Shown here in pieces: positions 40,533-48,829 of a stretch of 64,000 bases of DNA. How positions within the stretch are numbered: position 1 is the stretch's first letter; every line of letters starts with the position of its first letter. The stretch spans positions 6,572,001 to 6,636,000 of the forward strand of contig NZ_CP109496.1 in the NCBI RefSeq assembly GCF_036231355.1, given 5' to 3'. The notes below the pieces were generated by a model. The model was not told the origin of the DNA. It saw only the letters and a program-made list of their open reading frames with translations, and ran no database searches. This stretch comes from Streptomyces sp. NBC_01431 (lineage in GTDB: Bacteria > Actinomycetota > Actinomycetes > Streptomycetales > Streptomycetaceae). Both the position numbers and the translations under genes were made by a program.

Positions 40533-41354
40533 ATGCAGATCTGGGTCAACGGCGGACTGAAGAACGCCGATGCCGCGCAGGTGTCCGTGCTCGACCACGG
40601 GCTCACCGTGGGCGACGGCGTCTTCGAGACGGTGAAGGCGACACAGGGCCGCACCTTCGCGCTCACCCGCCACCTGGACCGGCTGACCCGCTCGGCTCGC
40701 GGCCTCGGCCTGCCCGACCCCGACCTCGACGAGGTGCGGCGAGCCTGCGCGGCCGTGCTCGACGCGAACCCGATGCCGCTCGGCCGGCTGCGGATCACCT
40801 ACACCGGCGGGCTCTCGCCGCTCGGCTCCGACCGGGGGGACGCGGGAGCGACCCTGGTCGTCGCGCTCGGCGAGAGCACGCGCCGCCCCGACACCACCGC
40901 CGTGATCACCGTGCCGTGGACCCGCAACGAGCGCAGCGCCGTCGTGGGCCTGAAGACCACCTCGTACGCCGAGAACGTCGTCGCCCTCGCCAAGGCGCAC
41001 GGGCAGGGCGCCTCCGAGGCCCTCTTCGCGAACACGGCGGGACAGCTCTGCGAGGGCACCGGATCCAATGTCTTCGTGGTGCTCGACGGCCAGTTGCACA
41101 CCCCGCCGCTCGCCTCCGGCTGCCTCGGCGGCATCACCCGCGCGCTGACCGTCGAGTGGACCGGGGCGCAGGAGACGGCACTGCCGCTGGAGGTCCTGGA
41201 GAGCGCGGACGAGATCTTCCTGACCTCCACGCTGCGCGACGTGCAGTCCGTGCACCGCGTCGACGGGCGGGTGCTGGCCCAGGCACCCGGTCCGGTCACC
41301 GCGAAGGCGATGCGGATCTTCGACGAGCGGGCCGGCTCGAATCTGGACCCGTAG
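40533..41354 (+). CDS. pabC: aminodeoxychorismate lyase (class IV PLP aminotransferase)
   Basis: The 273-residue fold-type IV PLP enzyme starts MQIWVNGGLKNADAAQVSVL, has the Arg-rich DHGLTVGDGVFETVK motif, the PLP Lys in GLKTTSYAENV, and phosphate-binding EGTGSNVFVV. Its ATG begins one base after the pabB stop, a tightly coupled pair. It releases pyruvate from aminodeoxychorismate to give p-aminobenzoate. Branched-chain or D-amino acid transaminases share the fold, but the neighbour favours PabC. Confidence 0.87.
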   Translation: MQIWVNGGLKNADAAQVSVLDHGLTVGDGVFETVKATQGRTFALTRHLDRLTRSARGLGLPDPDLDEVRRACAAVLDANPMPLGRLRITYTGGLSPLGSDRGDAGATLVVALGESTRRPDTTAVITVPWTRNERSAVVGLKTTSYAENVVALAKAHGQGASEALFANTAGQLCEGTGSNVFVVLDGQLHTPPLASGCLGGITRALTVEWTGAQETALPLEVLESADEIFLTSTLRDVQSVHRVDGRVLAQAPGPVTAKAMRIFDERAGSNLDP

Positions 41355-41433
41355 GACCGGACGCGCGGATCCCGGCGAACCGGACCCGTAAAAGCCGGTG
41401 ACGTGCGGCCCCGGGACCGGTACAACGGCCTTG

Positions 41434-42267
41434 ATGACCACCACCATTCGGCCGACCGAGCCGCTCCAGCAGGGCGCCGAGGGCGCCAAGTCGCGTACGT
41501 ACGACGTGTGTGTGAACAGCAGACGCGTCGGACGGATCAAGATCGCCACGGACACCCGGTTCGGGGCCGGTACGGGCCGGATCGGGGAGCTGTGGATCGA
41601 CGAGGCCGACCGGGGGCGCGGGCGCGGCACCGTCGCCGCCCTCGCCGCCGAGGAAGTGCTGCGGGGCTGGGGCTGCGGCCAGGTCGGCCTCACGGTGCCC
41701 GCGGACGCGCGGGCGGCGCTGCGGCTGGCCGGTGCGCTCGGCTACGTCGAACGCAGCCGCAACATGGTCAAGCAACTCCCGCCCACCGCGCCCGAGTTGC
41801 CGGTGGGAACCGTCGGGCGGCCCATGAGCGCCGCCGAGTTCGAGCAGTGGCAGCGCGCGGACCTGGAGACCTACGCGCAGAGCTGGATCGACCGGGGCGT
41901 GCCCGAGGCGCAGGCCCGGACGAAGGCGGAGTCGGAGCACCGCGCGCTGCTCCCGGACGGCGTGGCCACCGCAGGCGTGCACCTGCGGGTGCTGGAGGGC
42001 CGGGGGAGCGCCGTGGGCAGCGTGTGGGTGGCCCGGCGCACGCCGCCCGGCGAGGGCGCCTACGTCTTCGACGTCCGGGTCGCCGAGGAGTACCGCGGCC
42101 GGGGCCACGGGCGGTCGCTGATGCTGCTCGCGGAACGAGTGGCCCTGGCTGACGGAATGGACACGCTGGGCCTGCACGTCTTCGCCGACAACACCCCGGC
42201 GCTCCGCCTCTACGAGTCGCTCGGCTACCGGCCCACCCGGTACCACCACTACAAGAGCCTGCTCTGA
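41434..42267 (+). CDS. tandem-GNAT acetyltransferase (mycothiol synthase-like)
   Basis: The 277-residue protein contains two GNAT folds. The first has ELWIDEADRGRGRGTVAALA; the second has DVRVAEEYRGRGHGRSLML and LHVFADNTPALRLYESLGY. Tandem domains resemble MshD, but the sequence is not close enough to claim that role. TACAAC lies seven bases before the ATG, suggesting a leaderless transcript. Confidence 0.83.
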   Translation: MTTTIRPTEPLQQGAEGAKSRTYDVCVNSRRVGRIKIATDTRFGAGTGRIGELWIDEADRGRGRGTVAALAAEEVLRGWGCGQVGLTVPADARAALRLAGALGYVERSRNMVKQLPPTAPELPVGTVGRPMSAAEFEQWQRADLETYAQSWIDRGVPEAQARTKAESEHRALLPDGVATAGVHLRVLEGRGSAVGSVWVARRTPPGEGAYVFDVRVAEEYRGRGHGRSLMLLAERVALADGMDTLGLHVFADNTPALRLYESLGYRPTRYHHYKSLL

Positions 42268-42274
42268 GCGGCGG

Positions 42275-42796
42275 CTACCGGTCGGCGAGCAGCCCGTCGG
42301 CGATCTCCTCGATGCGCGCGCGCAGCCCGTCCTGGCTCTTGCCGCCGTCGAGCCGCTCCTCGCCGATGACGTAGGTCGGTGTGCCGGTCACCCCGATGGC
42401 CTTGCCCTCGGCCTGGTCCGCGTCGACGATCAGGATGTGCCGCCCGTCGATGAGGGCGGTCTCGAACTCGTCGGTGTCCAGGCCGAGTTCGCCCGCCGTC
42501 TCCACCAGGACGCGCTCGCCCTGCTCGGCGAGGCGCCCGGTGCGGGCGAGCACCGCCTCCACGTACGGCCAGCCCCGCCCCTGCTCGAAGGCCTCCTCGG
42601 CGGCCTGGGCCGCGGCGAAGGCGTGCTTGTGCTTGTCCAGCGGGAAGTGCCGCAGCCGGATGTCGAGGCGGTCGCCGTAACGGGCGCGCAGCGCGCGGAT
42701 GTCGTCGAGGGCGTTGTGGCAGTCGGGGCACTGCAGCTCGCACCACACGTCGAGGACGACGGGGGCGGTGGCGCTGCCGGGGGTGGTGTCGCTCAT
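42275..42796 (-). CDS. DsbA-family thioredoxin-fold protein
   Basis: The 173-residue protein has a CPDC redox motif (Cys23, Cys26) after the first strand, a helical insertion (about residues 45-120) and the cis-Pro loop GVTGTPTYVIG. This is the FrnE/DsbA-like layout. No signal peptide is present, so it probably works in the cytoplasm as an oxidoreductase or isomerase-like protein. The ATG at 42796 begins just before the thioredoxin strand. It converges on the acetyltransferase gene. Confidence 0.87.
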   Translation of the reverse strand: MSDTTPGSATAPVVLDVWCELQCPDCHNALDDIRALRARYGDRLDIRLRHFPLDKHKHAFAAAQAAEEAFEQGRGWPYVEAVLARTGRLAEQGERVLVETAGELGLDTDEFETALIDGRHILIVDADQAEGKAIGVTGTPTYVIGEERLDGGKSQDGLRARIEEIADGLLADR

Positions 42797-42937
42797 GGGT
42801 CCCAGTCTCCCAGCAACCGGGACCTGGGGAGGATCCCGCCCCGGAGATCTCCCTGAGGTCGCGGCCGGCCGTGGCCCGACGGGCGGGTTGCGGTGCACGA
42901 TGGAAGAAAGCCACACCCCCATGCCTGGAGGAACCGG

Positions 42938-43384
42938 ATGCTCGCCGAGACCGTCTGCTCCGCCGTTTCCGCGGCCGGACTGGGCATCGCTGCCATCACG
43001 GCGTACCGCAAGCGCTTCCTCGCGGCCACGCGCATCGCCGCCTACTCCCTCATCCCCGTCGGCCTGGTCATGACCGGTGTCGTGCAGTGGGTGTCCGGCA
43101 TCGTCTTCAAGCCGAGCGTGTGGCTGGGCTTCGGGCTGCTCGGGGTCGCCTGGCTGCTGTTCATGACGACCCGCGCCGTGGAGCGGCGCGGCGGCGGCAC
43201 CCGCAAGGAACGCAAGGCCGCGGCGGCCGCCCAGCGCGAGGCGGTGGCCCCCACGGCCTCGGCCCCCTCGCTCGCCGCCGGGCGTGCGCCGGCCGCGCAG
43301 CCCGTCCCGAAGGCCAACGCCAAGCCCGCCGCGAGCGAGGACTTCAGCGACATCGAGGCCATCCTGAAAAAGCACGGCATCTGA
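42938..43384 (+). CDS. membrane protein of unknown function with conserved C-terminal tail
   Basis: The 148-residue protein has three predicted helices (AVSAAGLGIAAITAYRK, YSLIPVGLVMTGVVQWVSGI, WLGFGLLGVAWLLFMTT), then a basic and Ala/Pro-rich linker and an acidic end EDFSDIEAILKKHGI that looks like a short interaction helix. GGAGG precedes the ATG. No family was recognised. Confidence 0.7.
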   Translation: MLAETVCSAVSAAGLGIAAITAYRKRFLAATRIAAYSLIPVGLVMTGVVQWVSGIVFKPSVWLGFGLLGVAWLLFMTTRAVERRGGGTRKERKAAAAAQREAVAPTASAPSLAAGRAPAAQPVPKANAKPAASEDFSDIEAILKKHGI

Positions 43385-43519
43385 CCGTCCGGGTACGCCG
43401 GGGCGTGGGCGCCCCCGCGCGGCCGCTCGTGTCGTGCGCGACAAGATCGGGCGAACTGCCGCTTGATATGGGCGTGTTGGTATACCCATGCGGTGTGGCT
43501 GAGTCATCATCGCCCCGAG

Positions 43520-43693
43520 ATGCTGGACAGTTCCCAGGGCTCCACCCCTGCACCGACCGACGAGCCGCGCGCGCCCGACCCCGAGGCGAAGGGCTGCCTC
43601 TTCGCGCTCTCCCAACCACCCCTGATGATCTTCCTGGGGGTGATCGGCTGCCTGCTGCTCATGGCCGCCGTGCACGACCTCTTCCTGCTGTGA
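43520..43693 (+). CDS. 57-residue single-span membrane protein
   Basis: The peptide has a Pro/acidic N-terminus (SSQGSTPAPTDEPRAPDPEA) and a C-terminal transmembrane helix (PPLMIFLGVIGCLLLMAAV). The start is uncertain: ATG 43520 has little ribosome site, while GTG 43493 lies six bases after TATACC and could be leaderless, adding nine residues. Function unknown. Confidence 0.55.
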   Translation: MLDSSQGSTPAPTDEPRAPDPEAKGCLFALSQPPLMIFLGVIGCLLLMAAVHDLFLL

Positions 43694-43720
43694 GGCTCAC
43701 GCGGCGAGCCCCGGCCGGGA

Positions 43721-44278
43721 TCAGCCCGCGGCTTCCTTGCGGCGGGCCCGGTACGCGGCCACGTGCAGGCGGTTCCCGCAGGTACGGCTGTCGCAATAGC
43801 GCCGGGAGCGGTTGCGCGAGAGGTCCACGAAGGCCCGTCCGCAGTCCGGCGCCTCGCATCTGCGAAGACGTTCCTGCTCGCCCGTGACGACGATGAAGGC
43901 GAGCGCCATGCCGCCGTCCGCGGCCAGGTGGTCGGCCACCGAGGCGCCGGGCGCGAAGTAGTGCACATGCCAGTCGTAGCCGTCGTGGTCGGTCAGCTGT
44001 GGAGTGGTGCCGGCGGCTGCGACCAGCTGGTTGACGAGCTCGGCGGCGCTGTGGGCGTCCGGCGCCGCGAAGATCTCCGCGAACCTGCTCCTGACCCCCT
44101 GAACGCCCAGGAGGTCACGGATGGAGAGTCGTTCCACCCCGCTCACGCTATGGTCCTGGACGAACCGGTACAGCGCGTCCACGTCGGCGAGGCGGTCCGT
44201 CTCCTCGCTCTCCGGCGCGGTGTTCACCAGATCGACCACCATGTCGAGCGCGATCCGGGTGTCGTGAGGGATCAGCAC
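43721..44278 (-). CDS. CGNR zinc-finger/ABATE-domain regulator
   Basis: The 185-residue protein begins with an ABATE stress-response-type domain (DTRIALDMVVDLVNT) and ends with the CGNR zinc finger: C-x4-C, then CDSRTCGNRLHVAAYRAR with the CGNR signature. These are putative DNA-binding regulators. The GTG at 44278 is favoured by GGGAG upstream. It lies downstream of ssgB on the same strand but beyond a strong terminator, so it is probably transcribed separately. Confidence 0.85.
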   Translation of the reverse strand: MLIPHDTRIALDMVVDLVNTAPESEETDRLADVDALYRFVQDHSVSGVERLSIRDLLGVQGVRSRFAEIFAAPDAHSAAELVNQLVAAAGTTPQLTDHDGYDWHVHYFAPGASVADHLAADGGMALAFIVVTGEQERLRRCEAPDCGRAFVDLSRNRSRRYCDSRTCGNRLHVAAYRARRKEAAG

Positions 44279-44352
44279 GATTCGCTCCCTGGCCTGCGGC
44301 GGGCGGGCGCCCGTCGGATGCTGGCCGACTCTAGCCCCTCGTGCCGTGAGCG

Positions 44353-44399
44353 CACCGGTGCCGTCCCCCACGACGGCTTCGTGGGGGACGGCACCGGTG
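44353..44399 (-). terminator. 21-bp hairpin terminator of ssgB
   Basis: Arms 44353-44373 and 44379-44399 are perfectly complementary around a 5-base loop, the longest perfect hairpin seen here. It starts about 75 bases beyond the ssgB stop and separates ssgB from the CGNR gene. Confidence 0.85.
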
Positions 44400-44473
44400 A
44401 CTGCCGTTGTGTGGTTGTCCGCGCGGCGCCGTCGCCCCGAGTCGGACGGCGCCGTGCGGCTCTCTCCGTGGCC

Positions 44474-44890
44474 TCAGTTGTTCTCGGCCAGGATGTGTGA
44501 GAGTTCCGTGTCGAGATCGAAGTGACGATGCTCGGTGCCGGGTGGCACCGCGGCGTCGGTCCGCTTCAGGAACGACTCCAGGGCCCGCGCCGGGGCTTCG
44601 AGCAGGGCTTCTCCTTCCGGCGAGCTCAGGGCGATACAGACGACGCCCTGGCCGTGGCTGCGTGATGGCCAGACTCTGACGTCGCCGGTTCCGGTGGGCC
44701 GGTGGAGGCCCTCGGCGAGGAGGTCGCGGGCGAATACCCACTCGACGGTCTCCTCGGCTCCGGTGTGGAAGGTGGCGTGCACGGCATAGGGATCGGCCGT
44801 GTCATACCGCAGGCCCGCGGGTACAGGCAGTGAGGACTCGCTCGACACAACGAGGCGCAGGTGCAGCTCGCAGCTGACCGTGGTGTTCAT
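44474..44890 (-). CDS. ssgB: SsgB, SsgA-like sporulation cell-division activator
   Basis: The 138-residue protein matches SsgB of Streptomyces closely in length and sequence (MNTTVSCELHLRLVVSSESS, then VEWVFARDLLAEGLHRPTGT). SsgB marks septum sites in aerial hyphae and recruits FtsZ there together with SsgA. It is the archetype of the SALP family found only in morphologically complex actinomycetes. GAAAGG precedes the ATG. A 21-bp hairpin follows the gene. Its long upstream region suggests developmental control. Confidence 0.95.
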   Translation of the reverse strand: MNTTVSCELHLRLVVSSESSLPVPAGLRYDTADPYAVHATFHTGAEETVEWVFARDLLAEGLHRPTGTGDVRVWPSRSHGQGVVCIALSSPEGEALLEAPARALESFLKRTDAAVPPGTEHRHFDLDTELSHILAENN

Positions 44891-45239
44891 AAGCGCCAGG
44901 GCCTTTCGCTCAGTGTGCGCTCGGGGATTCGCACGTCGGCGAAATCGACATGCCACCTACGGTGCCGTTGTAAACCCCTCTGACCGTTTTGCAGTGGTTC
45001 ACGTAGCTCGTACGGCCGACTATTACTTTGCGTTATAGGTCCATTTCGGTGAAGTCGATTTCGGGCAACGGTGCCTGAAATCGGACGGCGCGAATACGAA
45101 GAGTGACGAACGGGCCCCGGGCAGGCGCTCGGCAGGAGCGGCGCACGACGGATCGGCAACGTGGTGCCGGGGAAGATCGACGAGTGACCATGCGTGGTCC
45201 AGGGCCCCGCTGACATGGGGTAATGTTTGCGGTGCGCCC
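44891..45239. promoter_or_regulatory. 349-base upstream region of ssgB and tRNA-Val
   Basis: No gene is seen. For ssgB, GGGTTT (minus strand, 44972-44977) resembles the -10 of sigma-B/H-type stress promoters, though no clear -35 partner is evident. For the tRNA, TAATGT (45221-45226) could be a -10. The AT content rises around 44970-45060, unlike the surroundings. Confidence 0.45.
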
Positions 45240-45311
45240 GGGCGATTAGCTCAGTGGGAGAGCGCTTCGTTCACACCGAAGAGGTCACTGGTTCGAACCC
45301 AGTATCGCCCA
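45240..45311 (+). tRNA. tRNA-Val(CAC), copy 1
   Basis: The acceptor stem is GGGCGAT/ATCGCCC with discriminator A; the anticodon stem CTTCG/CGAAG carries loop TTCACAC, giving anticodon CAC (codon GUG). CCA is not encoded. It has its own terminator. Confidence 0.95.
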
Positions 45312-45320
45312 CCCGGACCG

Positions 45321-45355
45321 CAGGCCCCGGAGATCACCAAGATCTCCGGGGCCTG
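45321..45355 (+). terminator. terminator of tRNA-Val copy 1
   Basis: CAGGCCCCGGAGATC (45321-45335) and its exact complement (45341-45355) form a 15-bp stem with an ACCAA loop, ten bases after the tRNA. Confidence 0.85.
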
Positions 45356-45381
45356 TGGCGTTCCACGGGCACACTGGGGGC

Positions 45382-45849
45382 ATGGACTGGTGCCACTACC
45401 GCTTCCGCAGTGTCTGGGACCTGCCCCGCGCGCCCGCCGCCGTGTTCGCGGTTCTGGAGCGCGCCGAGGAGTACCCGCGGTGGTGGCCCGAGGTTCGCGA
45501 GGTCACCCCCCTCGACGACCTCACCGCCACCTCCCGGCTCCGCTCGCTCGTCCCGTACGACCTGTACGTCACCGGGCGCGAGAGTCGCCGCGATCCGGCG
45601 GCCCTGGTCCTCGAAGCCGAGCTGAGCGGCGACCTGGAGGGCTGGGTGCGCTGGACGCTGGCCGAGCGCCCCGGCGGTACCCGTGTCGTGTACGAGCAGG
45701 AGGTCGAGGTGCGCAAGCCGCTGATGCGGCGGTTCGCGCTGCCCGGCCGCCCGCTGTTCCGCGCCAACCACGCCTTGATGATGAGGTCCGGGCGGCGCGG
45801 GCTGCGGCGGTGGCTCGAACGGGAGCAGCCGAGCGGGACGCGTCGTTGA
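45382..45849 (+). CDS. SRPBCC/polyketide-cyclase-like ligand-binding protein
   Basis: The 155-residue protein starts with DWCHYRFRSVWDLPRAPAAV and has the START/SRPBCC helix-grip pattern (VLERAEEYPRWWPEVREV, then a run of amphipathic strands and a long C-terminal helix LMRRFALPGRPLFRANH). It has no signal peptide. Such proteins bind hydrophobic ligands or act as cyclases; a true cyclase role is not supported here as no polyketide genes are nearby. Start ATG 45382. Confidence 0.75.
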   Translation: MDWCHYRFRSVWDLPRAPAAVFAVLERAEEYPRWWPEVREVTPLDDLTATSRLRSLVPYDLYVTGRESRRDPAALVLEAELSGDLEGWVRWTLAERPGGTRVVYEQEVEVRKPLMRRFALPGRPLFRANHALMMRSGRRGLRRWLEREQPSGTRR

Positions 45850-45879
45850 GGGGCCGTCGCCGGGTGCCGGGCGGGCGGT

Positions 45880-45909
45880 TTGAAAGCTGGGCGTGCGGGC
45901 CTGTATTGT
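45880..45909 (+). promoter_or_regulatory. promoter of tRNA-Val copy 2
   Basis: TTGAAA (45880-45885), an 18-bp spacer and TATTGT (45904-45909) precede the tRNA by 13 bases. Confidence 0.65.
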
Positions 45910-45922
45910 TCAGTCCGTTCCC

Positions 45923-45994
45923 GGGCGATTAGCTCAGTGGGAGAGCGCTTCGTTCACACCGAAGAGGTCACTGGTTCGAACCCAGTATCGCCCA
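45923..45994 (+). tRNA. tRNA-Val(CAC), copy 2
   Basis: By eye it is identical over 72 bases to the copy at 45240, with anticodon CAC. CCA is not encoded. It has its own promoter and a T-run terminator. Confidence 0.95.
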
Positions 45995-46000
45995 CCGGGA

Positions 46001-46035
46001 AAGGCCGGTCCGTCACTGACGGACCGGCCTTTTTG
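46001..46035. terminator. terminator of tRNA-Val copy 2, shared with the exonuclease gene
   Basis: AAGGCCGGTCCGTCA (46001-46015) is complementary to 46017-46031 and is followed by TTTT. It lies between the tRNA and the end of the convergent exonuclease gene, so it may serve both strands. Confidence 0.85.
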
Positions 46036-46045
46036 CTGTCGACGT

Positions 46046-46771
46046 TCAGGCGGCCGCCGGGAGTTCGGGACGCAGCGGCCATGCCGTGTCCACGAGTTCC
46101 ACCGTGCCCTGCCGCGCGAACCAGGCCTGCAGGCCGCGCGCCTGCGCCGCGTGCCAAGTCGCCTGCAAGGTGTGCAACTCGGTCGGCGAGAGCCGCTCAA
46201 GGCGGGCCGCGAACCTGCGCCCCACGGCCCGTACGACCTCCAGGGCGGCCAGCGCGTCGGCGGCCGCGTCGTGCGCGCCCTCCAGCGTCACGTCGTAGTG
46301 GTCGCACAGGTCGGTGAGGGTGCGGCGGCCCTTGCGGTAGCGGTCGAGGTGCTTGTCCAGGACCCGGGGATCCAGAACGCGCAGTGGACCCGCGCCGAGG
46401 TAGTGGCCCAGGCGGGCGGCGCGGTGGCGCTTCAACTCCCGGTCCAGGATCGTCAGATCGAACGGCGCGTTCATGATGACCAGCGGACGGCTCGCCGAGC
46501 ACTGCTCGGCGAGGCCCTTGGCGATCTCCTCCATCACGGGGGCCGGCCAGCGCCCGTTCAGCTGGAGGTGCTGATCGGTCAGCCCGTGCACCGCGGTGGC
46601 GCCCTCCGGGACCGGAACGCCCGGATTGACCAGCCAGCGCGTCACGCGCGGCCGCGCGCCCGGACCGTCCTGGACGACCAGCGCGGCCGAAACTATCCGG
46701 TCCTCCTCGACGTCGACCCCGGTGGTCTCGGTGTCGAACGCCGCCAGGGGACCCTCGTACCAGCACGTCAT
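46046..46771 (-). CDS. DEDDh 3'-5' exonuclease (DnaQ/epsilon-like)
   Basis: The 241-residue protein has all DEDDh motifs: FDTETTG (Exo I, Asp/Glu), HGLTD before NAPFDL (Exo II Asp) and HDAAADALA (Exo III His/Asp). It degrades single-stranded DNA or RNA ends using two metal ions. It is smaller than a polymerase III epsilon-beta fusion and has no polymerase-binding tail that can be seen. It is divergent from the DUF4365 gene pair over 191 bases, which suggests a shared nucleic-acid role. Confidence 0.9.
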   Translation of the reverse strand: MTCWYEGPLAAFDTETTGVDVEEDRIVSAALVVQDGPGARPRVTRWLVNPGVPVPEGATAVHGLTDQHLQLNGRWPAPVMEEIAKGLAEQCSASRPLVIMNAPFDLTILDRELKRHRAARLGHYLGAGPLRVLDPRVLDKHLDRYRKGRRTLTDLCDHYDVTLEGAHDAAADALAALEVVRAVGRRFAARLERLSPTELHTLQATWHAAQARGLQAWFARQGTVELVDTAWPLRPELPAAA

Positions 46772-46962
46772 GTCTACTCAACTCCTCGCGCACTCCTGGC
46801 AGATGGCGTGCTTCCCCTGCCCGATTCCGTGATACCCGGGCCGTTTGCGACATACGCCGTTTGCGGGGATCGGAGTGCGGAGACAACACAGGTAGCGGGC
46901 TTGGTGATTGACGGTCCGTCACGGAAATACGTACGGCACGGTCCGGAAGGCCTACGACAGCC

Positions 46963-47541
46963 ATGGCGCTCGCGCAGCCCGATCCGGCCGCGCCCGGTCA
47001 CGGTCTGCTGCCCGAGCCGATCGCACCGCTGCGCGGCTCACTCGCCACCACCGCCTGCATGGAGACCCTCCAGGTGGGCTACCTGCACGCGGTGGCGGCG
47101 GCAGCGGGGTGCTCGCTCTCGCAGCCCTTTCCGGACAACGGGATCGACTGGCACGTGAGCCACAGCGCTCCCGGCCACACGGTCGACGACGAAGTGACGA
47201 TCAAGGTGCAGCTCAAGTGCACGTACCAGATTCCGCCGCATCCGCCGGGCGGGGCCTTCTCGTTCACGCTGGACAACGACCACCTGGTGAAACTGGCCCG
47301 CACGCCGGTGTCGGTGCACAAGATCCTGGTCGTGATGCTGGCGCCGAGGAACCGGGACGAGTGGCTGCGCGCGGGCCACGACCGGCTGGCGCTGCGGCAC
47401 TGCTGCTACTGGACCAATCTGGCCGGACACCCGGTGACCGGCCGCCGCAGGACCACGGTGCGCATACCGACATCGCGGATCTTCGACGACCGCGCGCTCT
47501 GCGAGATCATGACGCGGGTCGGGGTGGGAGGGAGGCCCTGA
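46963..47541 (+). CDS. DUF4365 protein with PD-(D/E)xK-like nuclease motif
   Basis: The 192-residue protein matches the DUF4365 pattern: CMETLQVGYLHAVAAAAGCS, then GIDWHV, then IKVQLKCTYQI. Asp62 with Gln83-x-Lys85 fits a D...QxK variant of the restriction-like nuclease core, so a DNA-cutting or DNA-binding role is plausible but untested. GGAAGG lies 12 bases before the ATG. Its stop overlaps the start of the next gene by one base (TGATG). Confidence 0.75.
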   Translation: MALAQPDPAAPGHGLLPEPIAPLRGSLATTACMETLQVGYLHAVAAAAGCSLSQPFPDNGIDWHVSHSAPGHTVDDEVTIKVQLKCTYQIPPHPPGGAFSFTLDNDHLVKLARTPVSVHKILVVMLAPRNRDEWLRAGHDRLALRHCCYWTNLAGHPVTGRRRTTVRIPTSRIFDDRALCEIMTRVGVGGRP

Positions 47542-48731
47542 TGCGCTGGTCCGGGGAAGAGGGCGGGGCGACCTTGCCGGTCGGACAGGTCGATCCGGCC
47601 GTCCTGGGGGCGCTGCTGCACCGGCACGGCTGGCGGCGGCGCGGCGGAGCGGCGGGACGGTACGCCCGCTGGACACCGCCCGGGGCGGTCGGCTCCGGTA
47701 CGAGTCTGCTCGTTCCGGAGAGCCGGGCCTACCCGGACTGCGAGGACCTGCTCGGCGAGGCGCTGACCGCGCTCGCCCGCAGCGCCGCGCCCTGTGCCCG
47801 CGAGGTCCTGCTGTCGCTCGCGGTGCCCAGCGACGAGGTGCGGTGGTGGCGCGAGGTGCCCGAGGGGCCGCTCGGCACCGCCTCCTGGAACGAACAGGAG
47901 CAACTGCGCGACGCCGCGCACCGGATGCTGCTCGCCGGCGCGCTGGCGGTGCGCGGGCCGGCCGGTTACCACGGGGCGCGCCACCGCAGGCAGGCCGTCG
48001 CCTCCCTCACGGACGTGCTGGCCGGACCCGGCCCGGACGGACGGCTCACCGCCTTCGTGCCGGTGGCGTCCGGGCGGCCCGCGGTGGTGCGCCTGTACGA
48101 GGCCCTCAACGCGGTCCGGGACGCGGTCGACTACCAGCGCGCCACGGGCGGCATGGAGGCCTTCGACGCCGCCGTGCGCGCCGGGGTCAGCCGGGAGCTG
48201 ACCGAGTCGGTGGTCGCCCTGGTGCACGGCACGGAAGGCGTCCGGATCGCGCTGGAGTGGGCGCCGGCGGCCGGGGTGCCGACGGGCTGCGCGCCCCGCC
48301 CCGAGCCCGTCGAGTTCTCGCCCGGCGACCTGCCCGCGCTGCGGGCGGCGGGCGCCCGGTACCTGAGCGTCGAACCGTCCGTACCCGTGCGGATCACCGG
48401 CGCCGTGGTGCGGCTGAGGCGGTCGGGCCCCGGCGGGCCGGGCGTCGTGCGGCTGCGGGTACTGGCCGGCGCCGAGGTCCCGCACGTCCGGATGGAGCTC
48501 GACGAGGAGGCGTACCGCATCGCCGGGCACGCGCATCTGGTGGGGCTGCCGATCCGGGTCGTGGGGAGACTGGAGAGCCGGGGCGGGTTCCGCCGGCTCT
48601 CCCAGGCGCGCGACGTGACCCCGGTGCAGGTGGACGACGCCGAGCGGGACCGCCTGATGAAGTCGCTCCAGGAGAACCTGGACTTCTTCGAGGAGGCCTG
48701 CGGGTCCGAGGCGGACCCCGCGACCGACTGA
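47541..48731 (+). CDS. hypothetical protein with probable C-terminal OB-fold
   Basis: The 396-residue protein is of no recognised family. The N-terminus has LLHRHGWRRRGGAAGRYARW, a basic motif resembling a short nucleic-acid-binding element. The last ~110 residues (VRITGAVVRLRRSG, HLVGLPIRVVGRLESRGGFR, LSQARDVTPVQ) alternate strands as in an OB-fold. GGAGGGAGG precedes the ATG, which overlaps the DUF4365 stop, so the two are co-translated. There is no signal peptide or membrane segment. Confidence 0.65.
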   Translation: MRWSGEEGGATLPVGQVDPAVLGALLHRHGWRRRGGAAGRYARWTPPGAVGSGTSLLVPESRAYPDCEDLLGEALTALARSAAPCAREVLLSLAVPSDEVRWWREVPEGPLGTASWNEQEQLRDAAHRMLLAGALAVRGPAGYHGARHRRQAVASLTDVLAGPGPDGRLTAFVPVASGRPAVVRLYEALNAVRDAVDYQRATGGMEAFDAAVRAGVSRELTESVVALVHGTEGVRIALEWAPAAGVPTGCAPRPEPVEFSPGDLPALRAAGARYLSVEPSVPVRITGAVVRLRRSGPGGPGVVRLRVLAGAEVPHVRMELDEEAYRIAGHAHLVGLPIRVVGRLESRGGFRRLSQARDVTPVQVDDAERDRLMKSLQENLDFFEEACGSEADPATD

Positions 48732-48829
48732 GCGGCCCGTTAACCGTTTCGCGGCGTACCCCGCGGGCTCGGTAGGATCGTCTCGCGTACGCGACACGCT
48801 GCGCGCCCCCCTACGGCAGGAGAAGTCCG

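Noticed and set aside
45382..45849. Polyketide cyclase as part of a biosynthetic cluster
   Set aside because: No ketosynthase, carrier protein or other polyketide gene is present in the window; the protein is best called SRPBCC-like.
48732..48829. T-box leader before thrS
   Set aside because: The gap is only 98 bases, too short for a T-box with terminator, and no T-box consensus is seen.
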